A program made the position numbers and the translations under genes. From Halostella pelagica (GTDB lineage Archaea; Halobacteriota; Halobacteria; Halobacteriales; Natronoarchaeaceae): 64,000 nucleotides of DNA. The notes beneath the pieces were generated by a model that did no database searches, was not told where the DNA came from, and saw nothing but the letters and a program-made list of their open reading frames with translations. Shown here one piece after another: positions 28,401-35,827 of this stretch. How positions within the stretch are numbered: the stretch's first letter is position 1; each line of letters starts with the position of its first letter. The stretch lies in contig CP040680.1 in NCBI GenBank assembly GCA_005954745.1, positions 124,001-188,000 on the forward strand. Reading direction: 5' to 3'.

Positions 28401-28479
28401 CAGAGTGGACGGTGACCGCGTACAGTTTTACATCGGACTTACCCTGACAGAAGAGGGGAAGACACTCCTCGATCACTGA
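25411..28479 (+). CDS. VirD4/TraG-HerA-like coupling ATPase with nuclease-like and primase-type C-terminal domains
   Basis: The 1022-residue product (ATG 25411) carries Walker A G131-TTGYGK137-T, Walker B FVLCD380-E381, and a hexameric DNA-pump core to about residue 510. A winged-helix-like segment follows. Then comes a strand pattern D671-H-D673 ... IE679-A-E681 ... K690 that resembles a PD-(D/E)xK nuclease core. The last 80 residues (TAMYVRQADGAKVPQDDLFQ and on) look like the winged helix at the end of D5/plasmid primases. No relaxase gene is seen nearby. The ATPase call is firm; the nuclease and primase-tail calls are inference. Confidence 0.8.
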   Translation: MVFDRFFDRGDSEESPPLSEKPTEDEEVDSTSQTSGDERSTSDSPPASQTRLGETYDISERDTAYVGGKSVITETAGEGTVAGSHVREMFESGVDTSPAPLWIGYDEDAQRGFREAPLRFESLFRHIWITGTTGYGKTTELLNMMVQWAYSGYGFVYFDPKGRDSRELLRKLPEDRLDDVVWIEPGSSEHDKTVGLNFLEVPDCNTEEERENEIENRIENLKAIFDTDEYWGINMESITESMGRAMMQSEKSFSVIDMYFTLLNAERREEFALDVDDPYVREFCLEIARMDDETVRPLLKRIKSWVENSVIRRIISHRESTINFRDIIDNDRIVIVRTPVENTDIKKMVTLGVMRNLWSAIQQRSYECDTDPDPYFVLCDEFDDIASDNLDIESMLARARSMRLSVTLASQYPSQFDEDTLKAMQNNCDNLIAFSVNDVDDAQLLMKRFRDYTAEDLISTDQYQAWTKLPLDGGRYSEPVLLRSFPPYPPLRSADAVDDIIKQSLDRYGTDPLTDAEIMQNLIYSDANEAANPTKILDETMAEAIRAVQIREDVRTENGWVDVTAVDEELSVRLENTQPDIDYEYEDLPDVREASRLLEVKLENDDIVARLSDEGETTVQPETGAVGSAGGTIHDAVLMDTETALTERGFSVDILEQDGSEQPDATATHPDHDVAFNIEAETTTPDRPAKVLQNLKRAHETDRIPIFVVRPGDSDTKWAKRIENILSPPLQERADGSEQFYNRDEIVMFGGGATAHGGVTAVRPRTSDSNRTVWTRDDGERVLSDGETEFARVPDEGTLSKDSVPAYYSHDRETGQYTVHEPGDTCVYDSKDDFEADWVPIKRPFIPDIDLPDADYSRDSYIVLILPADGSPMIFQHGEMYGLSENPDPQEMWPDDSTGDSDRVEVSITGLGEDAPLDADASDSPSKDESMDIDPDGDGVEAFTAMYVRQADGAKVPQDDLFQAYATWTEQHDLDGTTKGWFTRKLRNVVNLDTDRSRVDGDRVQFYIGLTLTEEGKTLLDH

Positions 28480-28846
28480 GATTCAACAGAAATATGATAT
28501 ACTGTACTAGTGGTTCTGAGGGTATCCTTGCTCGATGGAATCAGGTCCGTAATTCTCTCCGGGATAGCCCCTCACACACCCAGAATCCAGCATCTGCATC
28601 ACCTGTCCACGCAGACCGTCCATCCAAGGAATCTCCACAGATACAGCTGTCCACTCAGAATCGCATGACTGGAGCACTGTCCACGCACATTCCCCGGCCA
28701 AAACCAACTAGTATACACTGGGTTCCATCCGAAGAGCGATGCAGGGACAAGGAGATCGGCCTGTCTATCGATCATCGGTCGTTGTTTCGAGATTATGACA
28801 ATGTTTGTTCGGAGGTTTCAATCAGTAGTCCTCGGAGAGATCAACG
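28480..28846. other. Intergenic, no gene seen
   Basis: These 367 nt separate the coupling ATPase from the primase. Frames on both strands are open but lack haloarchaeal codon bias or recognisable motifs. GC is lower than in the flanking genes. A promoter for the primase gene is likely near its 3' end. An oriT could lie here, but I see no diagnostic repeat. Confidence 0.4.
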
Positions 28847-30118
28847 ATGAATTCTGACACCTCAATCGACACAAGAGCGCTGCCAGCTAGCTTGCGAGAA
28901 CGCGAGCAGTGGGTGTGCTGGAAAGAAGAAGATCGAGATGGGAAACCGACGAAGATACCGGTGACACCAGGGACAGGAGCACTCGCCTCGTCAACGGATC
29001 CAGACACCTGGGTCAGCTTTGAGACGGCGCTTGAATACACCGAGACCGGGAATGCTGATGGCGTAGGATTTGTCTTTACCGACGATGGTCCTTTTGTCGG
29101 CGTGGATCTCGATGACTGCCGCGATCCCGAGACCGGGGACGTCGACGACGCGGCACTGGACATCATCGAACGACTCGACTCCTATACGGAGGTCTCGCCA
29201 TCCGGAACCGGCTACCACGTGCTCATCACCGGAGAACTACCGGAGGGCCGGAACCGCCGCGGGAGTTTCGAACTGTACGACACCGCGCGCTTTTTCACCG
29301 TCACGGGCGACCACGTCGCCGAGACACCCACTCATGTCGCGCGCCGACAAGACGCGCTCGTGGCGATCCATCGCGAGTACGTCCAAGACACGGATAGCGA
29401 TGTGAAGGCCGAGTCCGGGCAACGTGGCGCTACTGACGACCAGTCAGCAACGAACGGTGAAGGCGGGGTTGACGTTGACCTCGAGGACAAGGAACTTCTC
29501 GAGAAGGCAACGAACGCGTCGAACGGGACGAAGTTCGAGCGGCTCTGGAACGGGAACACGGTCGGATACGACAGTCAGTCGGAAGCCGATATGGCACTCT
29601 GCTATCTGCTGGCGTTCTGGACCGGCGGCGACCAAACACAGGTAGATCAGCTCTTCCGCCAATCAGGTCTTCTCCGGGAGAAGTGGGACGAGGTTCACTA
29701 CGCCGATGGGTCGACGTACGGTGAGAAGACCATCGAGCGAGCGATTGCGAATACCTCAGAGTTCTACGATCCAGACTCTAGAGACGAGTCCACGCAATCC
29801 CACGCCAGTTCGAGTACGTCGACTACCGATGCTGGACGTGACGAATCAGATCGTAGTCACGCGTATCTGACCGAGAAAAATCGGCTGTTAACCGACCGTG
29901 TCGACGAACTCGAGGCAGCGCTCGAACAGAAAAACGAGCGTATCGAGACACTCGAAGCAGAGATCAAGCGGCTCACGGAAGAACTCGCAGATCGTGACCG
30001 AGAGACAGACCGGACCCACGAAGAGCAACTCGTCGATGCTGGTGAATGCGATGACGGGTCCGAGACAGCGTCCGTGTGGGTTCGGACGAAACGGTTGTTC
30101 GGGAGTGGCTCCGAGTAA
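28847..30118 (+). CDS. Archaeo-eukaryotic primase/PrimPol-like protein (NrS-1 polymerase type)
   Basis: This 423-residue protein has the three AEP motifs. These are VGVD87-L-D89-D, then SPSGTGYH124-VLI (sxH), then FE142-LYDTARFFTVTG as the third acidic motif. This matches the replicative primase-polymerase domain of NrS-1 phage and plasmid enzymes. Residues about 190-280 hold the helical extension of that family (MALCYLLAFWTGGD). A coiled coil spans about 345-395. It would make primers or short DNA, plausibly for plasmid replication or for the transferred strand, given its place after the conjugation operon. No helicase domain is present. Confidence 0.75.
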   Translation: MNSDTSIDTRALPASLREREQWVCWKEEDRDGKPTKIPVTPGTGALASSTDPDTWVSFETALEYTETGNADGVGFVFTDDGPFVGVDLDDCRDPETGDVDDAALDIIERLDSYTEVSPSGTGYHVLITGELPEGRNRRGSFELYDTARFFTVTGDHVAETPTHVARRQDALVAIHREYVQDTDSDVKAESGQRGATDDQSATNGEGGVDVDLEDKELLEKATNASNGTKFERLWNGNTVGYDSQSEADMALCYLLAFWTGGDQTQVDQLFRQSGLLREKWDEVHYADGSTYGEKTIERAIANTSEFYDPDSRDESTQSHASSSTSTTDAGRDESDRSHAYLTEKNRLLTDRVDELEAALEQKNERIETLEAEIKRLTEELADRDRETDRTHEEQLVDAGECDDGSETASVWVRTKRLFGSGSE

Positions 30119-30138
30119 CGGCGAGACCGCGACGTAGC

Positions 30139-30170
30139 GTTTATCCTCCCCGTGAGGGGTGACGGGGTTT
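30139..30170 (+). promoter_or_regulatory. GTTTAT box plus GC palindrome (shared leader type)
   Basis: GTTTAT (30139-30144) is followed by CCTCCCCGTGAGGGGTGACG, with CCCC-GTGA-GGGG symmetry. The box lies 53 nt before the ATG at 30192. Same architecture as at 31792, 36869, 40154, 42864, 46947, 57354, 61185, 61958, 62237 and 63943. Confidence 0.55.
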
Positions 30171-30191
30171 CGAACTGCCCCAAAGCAACGT

Positions 30192-30638
30192 ATGCATTCT
30201 GAGCGACAGCACCAGCGAGACCGTGGTATCGACCGAGCATCAGCCCATCACGACGCACCGACATCGCCCTGGTCGGATCTTCGCCTGTCCGTCCCGAATA
30301 CCCGAAGTGGCGAATCGATCGTCTCGTTCGTCGAGTGCGTACTTGTCGAACTCACCCACGAAGAGGTCGGTGCAGAGTACGTCTCCGGGAACGTGTGGGG
30401 AGCGAAACGAACGCAGTTCATCGCCATCGACGACGTCGGGGAAACGTTCCAGAAACGCCACTACGACGAGCGCCTCGGGTGGCACGAGTCGACGGTCAGC
30501 CGGCAGGCTGTTCGCGACGAACTGATTGACCGCCTCACGCGGTCATCATCGCTGGCATCGGATCGTAGTCACGACGCCCCAGTCGACGGCGCGGATACGT
30601 TTCGCGTCAAACCAACTCGAGAGCTCCGACGGGATTGA
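30192..30638 (+). CDS. Hypothetical acidic plasmid protein (148 aa)
   Basis: I do not recognise the family. The ATG at 30192 is chosen because the longer frame would read through the leader palindrome. The protein has a charged N-terminus (HSERQHQRDRGIDRASAHHD) and a central beta-like region with FVECVLVELTHEEVGAEYV. The C-terminus is helical and charged. No Cys, no membrane helices. Expressed from its own leader-type promoter, 53 nt upstream. Confidence 0.6.
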   Translation: MHSERQHQRDRGIDRASAHHDAPTSPWSDLRLSVPNTRSGESIVSFVECVLVELTHEEVGAEYVSGNVWGAKRTQFIAIDDVGETFQKRHYDERLGWHESTVSRQAVRDELIDRLTRSSSLASDRSHDAPVDGADTFRVKPTRELRRD

Positions 30639-30648
30639 GCCCATCAGG

Positions 30649-30689
30649 TTAACCAACATTCGCGCCGGACTTCTGGAGTTGTTGGTTAA
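30649..30689. repeat. Dyad TTAACCAACA-N21-TGTTGGTTAA, copy 1
   Basis: A perfect 10-bp inverted repeat (30649-30658 and 30680-30689) with a 21-nt spacer. Half-site centres are 31 bp apart, about three DNA turns. It lies 107 bp upstream of the DUF7342-like gene. A second copy with 9 of 10 bp and the same spacer is at 62571-62611. Confidence 0.7.
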
Positions 30690-30795
30690 TATGGTGTCCC
30701 GCTCAACGTTACCCAGCGGGTAGCCCATGCCCCATGTTGATCGGGAAACTATTCCCTGAAGCAAGAAATATATCCATCGAGGCGCAAGAACACGT

Positions 30796-31329
30796 ATGGC
30801 CGATTCAGAATCCACGAATGGACCTCCGCCGTTTGAGGACGCCTTCAGCGGCGAGGATGTGGAACAGCGCATCTACGGAACCATCCTCCAAACTCGCGAA
30901 CCCGCCACCGCGAGCGCGATCACGGAGCGTGTCGACTGTGACCCGAAGACCGCCCGGAAGTACCTCGACTGGTTCGCAGACCTCGGCATCGTCACGCGCC
31001 ACGACGGCCATCCGGCCACCTACGAGCGCAACGACGCGTACTTCGAGTGGCGACGCACCAACCAGCTCGCCGCAGACCACTCCGTCGACGAACTCCAAGA
31101 GCGCGTCCGCGAGCTGACGACGCGAATCACCGACTACGAAGCGGTGTACGACGCCGCGACACCTGCCGCGGTCGACGCCGTCGCCGTGGCGGAGGCGAGC
31201 GACGAGCGGACGATCGACGACGTGTACAGTGATCTGGGCGACTGGGCGACCGCCCGCGAGGAACGCGAGCGCTACGAACGCGCCCGCCAGCAACGCGCCG
31301 GTACCGAGGGCGAACAGGCCTCCGGGTAG
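30796..31329 (+). CDS. DUF7342-like HTH protein, probable antitoxin
   Basis: This 177-residue protein has an N-terminal winged helix (ASAITERVDCDPKTARKYL then DWFADLGIVTRH), an aromatic linker (YERNDAYFEWRR) and a long coiled region with ELQERVRELTTRITDYEA. The same architecture recurs at 48.8-49.3 kb. The next gene starts 8 nt downstream and resembles TumE-type toxins, so a toxin-antitoxin pair is likely. The HTH protein would neutralize the toxin and repress the operon. The pairing is inference from family and spacing. Confidence 0.7.
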   Translation: MADSESTNGPPPFEDAFSGEDVEQRIYGTILQTREPATASAITERVDCDPKTARKYLDWFADLGIVTRHDGHPATYERNDAYFEWRRTNQLAADHSVDELQERVRELTTRITDYEAVYDAATPAAVDAVAVAEASDERTIDDVYSDLGDWATAREERERYERARQQRAGTEGEQASG

Positions 31330-31337
31330 GATCATCG

Positions 31338-31772
31338 ATGGTACCGCCAGCAGGCGATGGGGACAGCCCCGCTCCCATCGACCGTCCGATCCTCGAATTT
31401 CTCCAGACGCGTCTCCGAGCGACACAGCAAGTCGAACAAGCGACCATCACGGACGCCAGCGGTCATCTCGAACTTCAGGTCGAGTTCGCGTCGCCGTACT
31501 ATCCAGCGACCGTCGACGAGGCGACCCTGACTGTCCGCTGGTACACGAATGACGACTTCAAAATTCACTATCGAGAGGTGCATCCGGAGCGCGCCTGGGA
31601 ATGCCGGTGGGACCGTCACCCGAACCCCCACAATACGCGAGACCACTTCCATCTCCCACCCACCGCCCCGACGCCCGGCGATGACGCCTCGTGGCCGACC
31701 GATCATCGTGATGTACTGCGGCTCGTCCTCGACGACGTCGAAGAACGGATCGCAACACTCTGGAACAAGTAG
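31338..31772 (+). CDS. TumE/DUF6516-like toxin candidate
   Basis: The 144-residue protein contains strands ATITDASGHLELQVEFASPY and then the His-rich motif WECRWDRHPNPHNTRDHFH. DUF6516/TumE proteins share this W-x-x-RWD-x-HP and H-x-H pattern. It follows the DUF7342-like gene by 8 nt. TumE members act as mRNA interferase-like or growth-blocking proteins in other systems; the activity here is untested. Alternative: a metal-binding accessory protein. Confidence 0.6.
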   Translation: MVPPAGDGDSPAPIDRPILEFLQTRLRATQQVEQATITDASGHLELQVEFASPYYPATVDEATLTVRWYTNDDFKIHYREVHPERAWECRWDRHPNPHNTRDHFHLPPTAPTPGDDASWPTDHRDVLRLVLDDVEERIATLWNK

Positions 31773-31791
31773 ACGGCCCGGCAGCCGTGCT

Positions 31792-31820
31792 GTTTATCTG
31801 CGCCAGGTGGCGTGAGGCAC
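31792..31820 (+). promoter_or_regulatory. GTTTAT box plus palindrome (shared leader type)
   Basis: GTTTAT is followed by CTGCGCCAGGTGGCG (arms CGCC/GGCG) and lies 54 nt before the ATG at 31846. The transcription start would fall at or just past the palindrome. Confidence 0.5.
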
Positions 31821-31845
31821 GCTCTCACGTGTCTTCGTGATTCCC

Positions 31846-32136
31846 ATGTCTGGCTCAGATACGTTCGACGATACCTCAGATGACCACGAACGGTTCGAAG
31901 CCGAACTCGTTGCCCACGATCAGGATGCCGTTCGCGTCGCAACGGCGGACATCGACGAGAAGACAGCCCGTCACCTGGTCAGTAACCTCGTCGACAGGGA
32001 CGTCGTTATCCCTGTTCCCGGCGACCGAGTACTGGTCCACGAACCGAGCGGCGAGACCTTCGACTCGATCACCCAGCTCGCCGTCTTCCACAACGGCTGG
32101 ACGGCCGCTCGTAACGCCAGCGAGGAGACGGCCTGA
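31846..32136 (+). CDS. Hypothetical small acidic protein (96 aa)
   Basis: The start at 31846 is preferred to a GTG three codons upstream because of spacing from the leader box. The protein has an alpha/beta pattern (RFEAELVAHDQDAVRVATAD, then RDVVIPVPGDRVLVH). No family is recognised. Its stop overlaps the ATG of the zinc-finger gene by 1 nt, which indicates coupling. Confidence 0.6.
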   Translation: MSGSDTFDDTSDDHERFEAELVAHDQDAVRVATADIDEKTARHLVSNLVDRDVVIPVPGDRVLVHEPSGETFDSITQLAVFHNGWTAARNASEETA

Positions 32137-32462
32137 TGCAGCAGACACTCGCTGGATGTGCCTTCTGTGAGGCGCTGCCCGGCGCCGAGGCCGGTGAAGC
32201 CCATACCTGGGGGAAAGAAGAGCGGGTCACCCACCAGATCTGTGTCGACTGTGCGATCCAGTCGCGACCCGATCCCGATGAGCGCGATCACCACGCCTGC
32301 GACGGGTGTGGGCTCGTCGTTGACACGCTCGCAGCGCTCACCCGGTTTCGTGTGGAACTCGGCCATCTCGAGGGGCCGCTGCAGCTTTGTGGTCGCTGTA
32401 GCCCCGGTAGACCCGCCACAGACTGGACGCGTGATCTCGAGGAGCATCTCGTGGCCGTGTGA
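32136..32462 (+). CDS. Cys-rich zinc-finger protein (108 aa, DUF7558-like)
   Basis: The protein has CAFC at 8-11, ICVDCA (about 35-38), CDGCG (about 54-57) and LCGRC (about 83-86). That gives four CxxC knuckles, enough for two zinc sites. The remainder is acidic with no membrane segment. Such proteins are common on haloarchaeal plasmids and are of unknown function. Translationally coupled to the previous gene. Confidence 0.65.
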   Translation: MQQTLAGCAFCEALPGAEAGEAHTWGKEERVTHQICVDCAIQSRPDPDERDHHACDGCGLVVDTLAALTRFRVELGHLEGPLQLCGRCSPGRPATDWTRDLEEHLVAV

Positions 32463-32518
32463 GGCTCACATCGTACACACGAAAACGGCTAAGTATGTTG
32501 GCTCACAATGTACACATC

Positions 32519-32821
32519 ATGAACGCTGATAAGAAGCGCGTGCAGTTTCGGGCCCCCAATCGGCTCATCGACCGGGCCGACGCACTGGCCGCAGTCCTCG
32601 GGGAAGACCGAACAGACGTCCTCGTGACCGCGCTTCGGGAGTACCTCCAAGACGCCGCTCACGACGACGCACTCACCCAAGAGATCGCCGCCGCCTATTA
32701 CGACAATGAGATCAGCTTCGAGCAGCTCAAAGCACTCGTCGGCGCCGAGGAGGCGGCAAACCTCCGAGTATTGAAACAGCAGTTGGACGAGGACTTCATC
32801 GACGAGGTCGCCGACGCATAG
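32519..32821 (+). CDS. RHH-type antitoxin candidate (100 aa)
   Basis: The ATG at 32519 gives KKRVQFRAPNRLIDRADALA, a strand-helix pattern of ribbon-helix-helix regulators, followed by a helical C-terminal half (SFEQLKALVGAEEAANLRVL). It ends immediately before the ATG of a PIN-domain gene. The pairing resembles UPF0175/PIN (DUF3368-type) toxin-antitoxin modules. It would bind and inhibit the PIN protein and regulate the pair. Confidence 0.7.
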   Translation: MNADKKRVQFRAPNRLIDRADALAAVLGEDRTDVLVTALREYLQDAAHDDALTQEIAAAYYDNEISFEQLKALVGAEEAANLRVLKQQLDEDFIDEVADA

Positions 32822-33334
32822 ATGTCGCGGCTTATCCCAGACGCCTCCGCCCTCGTGAGTCTCGGGATCGTTACTGACGACGACCCCGATCCACTCGGAC
32901 TCTGTCTCTCCGAGTATGAGATCGTCGTCCCAACGGCGGTCATCGATGAACTCCAAGAGATTGCCTCCTACGATGACGTCCATGGACACGCTGCGTCCGC
33001 GGTACTCGACCAAGAAGAGTTATTCACGACACAATCGGTCGACCTCGATGCCGAGTTTCCACTCGATGACGGTGAAAACGCGGCGATCACGCTCGCGAAC
33101 GATCTCGATGCTGCGCTCTTCCTCTGTGACGAGTTCAACCAACTTGGCTTGATCCACGCCTCACTCGCTGATACCCGGCTCGTCACGACACCGACGCTGC
33201 TCTCGGTTCTCGTTCGAACTGAACACCTATCAGCTGCCGATTCGCGGCTGCTCCTCAATGAGATTAGCAACGCCCGTAGCTGGGGCGCGAACAGTTACGT
33301 GCAGCGAGCTCGCTCATTGCTCAAGGAGCCCTGA
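32822..33334 (+). CDS. PIN-domain toxin candidate (DUF3368-like)
   Basis: This 170-residue protein begins LIPDASALVSLGIV, with the first PIN aspartate, then PTAVIDELQEIA, DDGENAAITLANDLDAALFL and CDEFN with later acidic residues. These fit the four-acid PIN nuclease centre. The arrangement directly after an RHH gene with no gap supports a type II toxin-antitoxin pair that cleaves RNA. The target is unknown. Confidence 0.75.
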   Translation: MSRLIPDASALVSLGIVTDDDPDPLGLCLSEYEIVVPTAVIDELQEIASYDDVHGHAASAVLDQEELFTTQSVDLDAEFPLDDGENAAITLANDLDAALFLCDEFNQLGLIHASLADTRLVTTPTLLSVLVRTEHLSAADSRLLLNEISNARSWGANSYVQRARSLLKEP

Positions 33335-33365
33335 CATCGTGGAGGATACTTCGAAGTGAACAGGA

Positions 33366-33695
33366 ATGCCCGATAACGACGCTCTCTACGACGTTCGTGA
33401 ACGAACCAAGAAGCCCGAGCACGCATCAGTTGACGACGTGGCCGAACTCGTCCTCGAACGCGCTCAGAATCCCCGAACGGAGCACCGGTACGCGCATCTC
33501 GACGAGATGATGGCTACTGTCGTCGACAGATACGGGACCGATCCCGTTCGAATCGTTATCCATCGCATCCTCGTCGACCACTACCCCTTTCGGACTGCCA
33601 CACACGACCTCGAGATGCGCAACGTAGATGGCATTCGTATCGGGACGGCAGCCAGCCAGTTCCTGACAGCACTGAACGCACAGGACGACGGCTGA
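33366..33695 (+). CDS. Hypothetical protein (109 aa)
   Basis: I do not recognise it. It is acidic and helical, with ASVDDVAELVLERAQNPRT and a central YGTDPVRIVIHRILVDHY segment. It follows the PIN gene by 31 nt and may share its transcript. No Cys pairs, no membrane segment. Confidence 0.55.
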   Translation: MPDNDALYDVRERTKKPEHASVDDVAELVLERAQNPRTEHRYAHLDEMMATVVDRYGTDPVRIVIHRILVDHYPFRTATHDLEMRNVDGIRIGTAASQFLTALNAQDDG

Positions 33696-33841
33696 GATCG
33701 GTGTGAGCGATTCGTGTCTCAAAGAGCGACACCGCACCCGCCCGGTTTACGGCCGCTCGAGCTTGTTTATGCGACCGATGACTGCCTCCGGATCCGTACA
33801 CTGGGATGCTAGAACAGCTATGGCGTCCAAAACTACTCGGC

Positions 33842-34921
33842 TTAGTTAATACGGAACCGGAGGAGCGCCCCAAGGCCTCCGAATGCAGTCTCGAACTGGG
33901 TACCTCGATCGGTGTCTGTCGACACAACGAGACACTCACCGCCTTGGTCGGTCGTCGCTGCCTCCAGCTCACGAATCTCCGCTGGTGGCCGTCCGTCAGA
34001 AACGAGAAGGACGTCGACCGCTCCATAGTCGAGGGCGGTTTGCGTCTCTTCAGCTCCGTAGGCGACATCCCCGCCCTGTCCCAGCGCCGTGAAGAACCGA
34101 TCGAGGGCTTCCCGCTCCCGTCGGCACTCAACATCAGACAGTACGTCCTCGGCACGCTCAACGAGCTGCGAGAGTCCCTGCTTGGTCGCGTACTCAATCG
34201 GATAGACGCCTAGTATGTGGTCCCGCAACTCGTGGTGAAGATAGTCACCCTGCTGGAACTCGTCGACGGTGATCGTCGTCCCGCCGAGGATGACGCCATC
34301 GACGGTGGGCTCATCGAGGAACGTCTGTTCGGCAGCGTCGGCGACCTGCTCGAAGAACTCGTGTTTCTGGCGGTCGCGCTCGCGTTCGAATCGCTGCGCA
34401 CTCTGGCCGCCAGCACGGGATTTTCCCATCACTTGGCTCTCGAAGGTCCGGCTGGAAACGATGCGTTCGCCGGCGAGGCGACCGAGGGCGGCACGGCCCC
34501 GTTCGAGGACGACCAGACCGTACACCTCTGACGGGGTGAGCGCCTGCTCGACGGGAGTTATCTCGAATTCAGCTGCACAGCGGTACAGTGAGACGTCGAC
34601 AGGGACGTCGAGATCGTCGAAGACGGCGTCCTGCAGTTCACCATCGACGACTCCGGCGTAGATGACGAGGCCGCTTGGTGGTGTCTCTTCGTACGCTTGG
34701 AGGAGGCGTCGGATGCGTCCGAGAGCGTCCTGGACGTGCGTTCGTGTTTGGTCGGATTTGATGTTCGCAGCCTGTGCATATTCGCGGTTGATGCGCTCAC
34801 GGACCGTATGGAGTGATTTGTCTGGCGGGACGGCCACGGTGATGAGCTCGGTGCCCTCGCCACGGTAGTTGGTGAGCTGGTCGATTCGATCACGGAGTTC
34901 GTACTTGGTGGTCTGCATTTG
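33842..34921 (-). CDS. aRF1/eRF1-family paralog (plasmid-encoded release-factor-like protein)
   Basis: The ATG at 34921 gives 359 residues; a longer frame to 34984 adds a basic, unlikely N-terminus. The functional motifs of class I release factors are present. These are N52-I-K-S55 in the decoding domain, Y112-RC-AAE-F118 (YxCxxxF), and GKSRAG170-G-Q172 in the peptidyl-tRNA hydrolysis domain. The C-terminal domain (TALDYGAVDVLLVSDG, then FGGLGALLRFRI) lacks the Cys-rich mini-domain. Chromosomal aRF1 is about 415 residues, so this is a shortened extra copy. It could terminate translation or rescue ribosomes. Confidence 0.8.
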   Translation of the reverse strand, partial: QMQTTKYELRDRIDQLTNYRGEGTELITVAVPPDKSLHTVRERINREYAQAANIKSDQTRTHVQDALGRIRRLLQAYEETPPSGLVIYAGVVDGELQDAVFDDLDVPVDVSLYRCAAEFEITPVEQALTPSEVYGLVVLERGRAALGRLAGERIVSSRTFESQVMGKSRAGGQSAQRFERERDRQKHEFFEQVADAAEQTFLDEPTVDGVILGGTTITVDEFQQGDYLHHELRDHILGVYPIEYATKQGLSQLVERAEDVLSDVECRREREALDRFFTALGQGGDVAYGAEETQTALDYGAVDVLLVSDGRPPAEIRELEAATTDQGGECLVVSTDTDRGTQFETAFGGLGALLRFRIN

Positions 34922-34984
34922 TCTCGGTGAAAGCGGCGTCGCTGCTCGATGAGAAGGCGATACACCCGCCGGCGCCGCTACCAA

Positions 34985-35827
34985 CTACGAAAGAACAGAG
35001 CAAGCGCTCATCGTCCGCACGTTCACCTGGTGCACCGGCGGTGTGTGGTGCATACTAAATCGTTCGTGACGGTGCAGGATAATGCTTCCGTCGAGACGGC
35101 AGGCGGTGGCCGAGAACGAATAGAAAGCCCTCGGCCGCTCGGCATCCCGCGACCCACACTGCGCTCCTCGTACCTGTGGTGCTTGCGGAGTCGGGGGACG
35201 ACCGAGACGACCTCGCCCTTTCTGAGTCCACCAGGAGAGCGGCTGTGTCACTGAGCGTCGAGCCCGGTTGGACAGGTTCTATGTTACGGCACGCCCCGCT
35301 CGCCGCTTCCGCCCTCCGCGTCGCTCGCGACCGACCATTCCGGGCTGTCGCGGTCTCGTTCCTTCGTCACTCGACCGCGTTCCGGGCTAAAATGAATGTG
35401 CCCTCGCCGCCAGCGGGTATCCCCGTCGGTTGCGCCCCTCGCGGGCTTTCGCGTTCCAGCGCTTTGTGCCGCTGCGCGCGGCGAGCCACCCCGCGGGCTC
35501 GCCGTGCTCCCGACAGTCGCCCTGGACACGAGCCCGCAGTCCGGGCCGGACACGAGCGGGCATATCCCGCTGGCCGCTCGCTCCGGGCGGGTCGCTGGAA
35601 GACTCACCCCGTTCGTCTTCCAAGCCCTGCCTCGCTACGCTCGGCAGGACGGCGCGCGGTGCTGGTTGGGTGGCCTCCTTGGACGCGCTCTCGTTCGCGC
35701 CCGGGGGCGCTCGCGAAGGCGCGAACGAGAGCGCGAGATTGGTGAGTTGGTCGTTGTGGACTGCCACGGCTGGAGAGTTGTGGTGTCGGAAGAAGACGCC
35801 GAGTAAGCGCCTTCAGGTTAAGCAGCA
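34985..35827. other. GC-rich non-coding block
   Basis: About 840 nt of very high GC with many short palindromes. Frames open on both strands are Arg/Ala/Pro/Ser-rich and lack acidic haloarchaeal composition, so they are not credible genes. It precedes the RPA-like gene. The minus strand upstream of the aRF1-like gene may hold that gene's promoter. Confidence 0.55.
35685..35734. repeat. 16-bp perfect inverted repeat (hairpin)
   Basis: Arms GCGCTCTCGTTCGCGC (35685-35700) and GCGCGAACGAGAGCGC (35719-35734) are exact reverse complements with an 18-nt loop. It is the strongest hairpin seen in the window, about 95 nt before the RPA-like gene. It could be a terminator, a replication-linked structure or an RNA element. 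Confidence 0.7.

Noticed and set aside
28494..28850. Plus ORF of 118 aa between coupling ATPase and primase
   Set aside because: Ser/Pro/Thr-rich with no acidic bias or motif; treated as intergenic.
33748..33800. GTTTAT box at about 33770 resembling the shared leader
   Set aside because: No gene follows on the plus strand and no clear palindrome; counted as chance or relic.
35176..35745. Long plus-strand ORF (189 aa) in the GC-rich block
   Set aside because: Arg/Ala/Pro/Ser-rich, no acidic haloarchaeal bias, and equally long frames exist on the other strand, as expected of GC-rich non-coding DNA.
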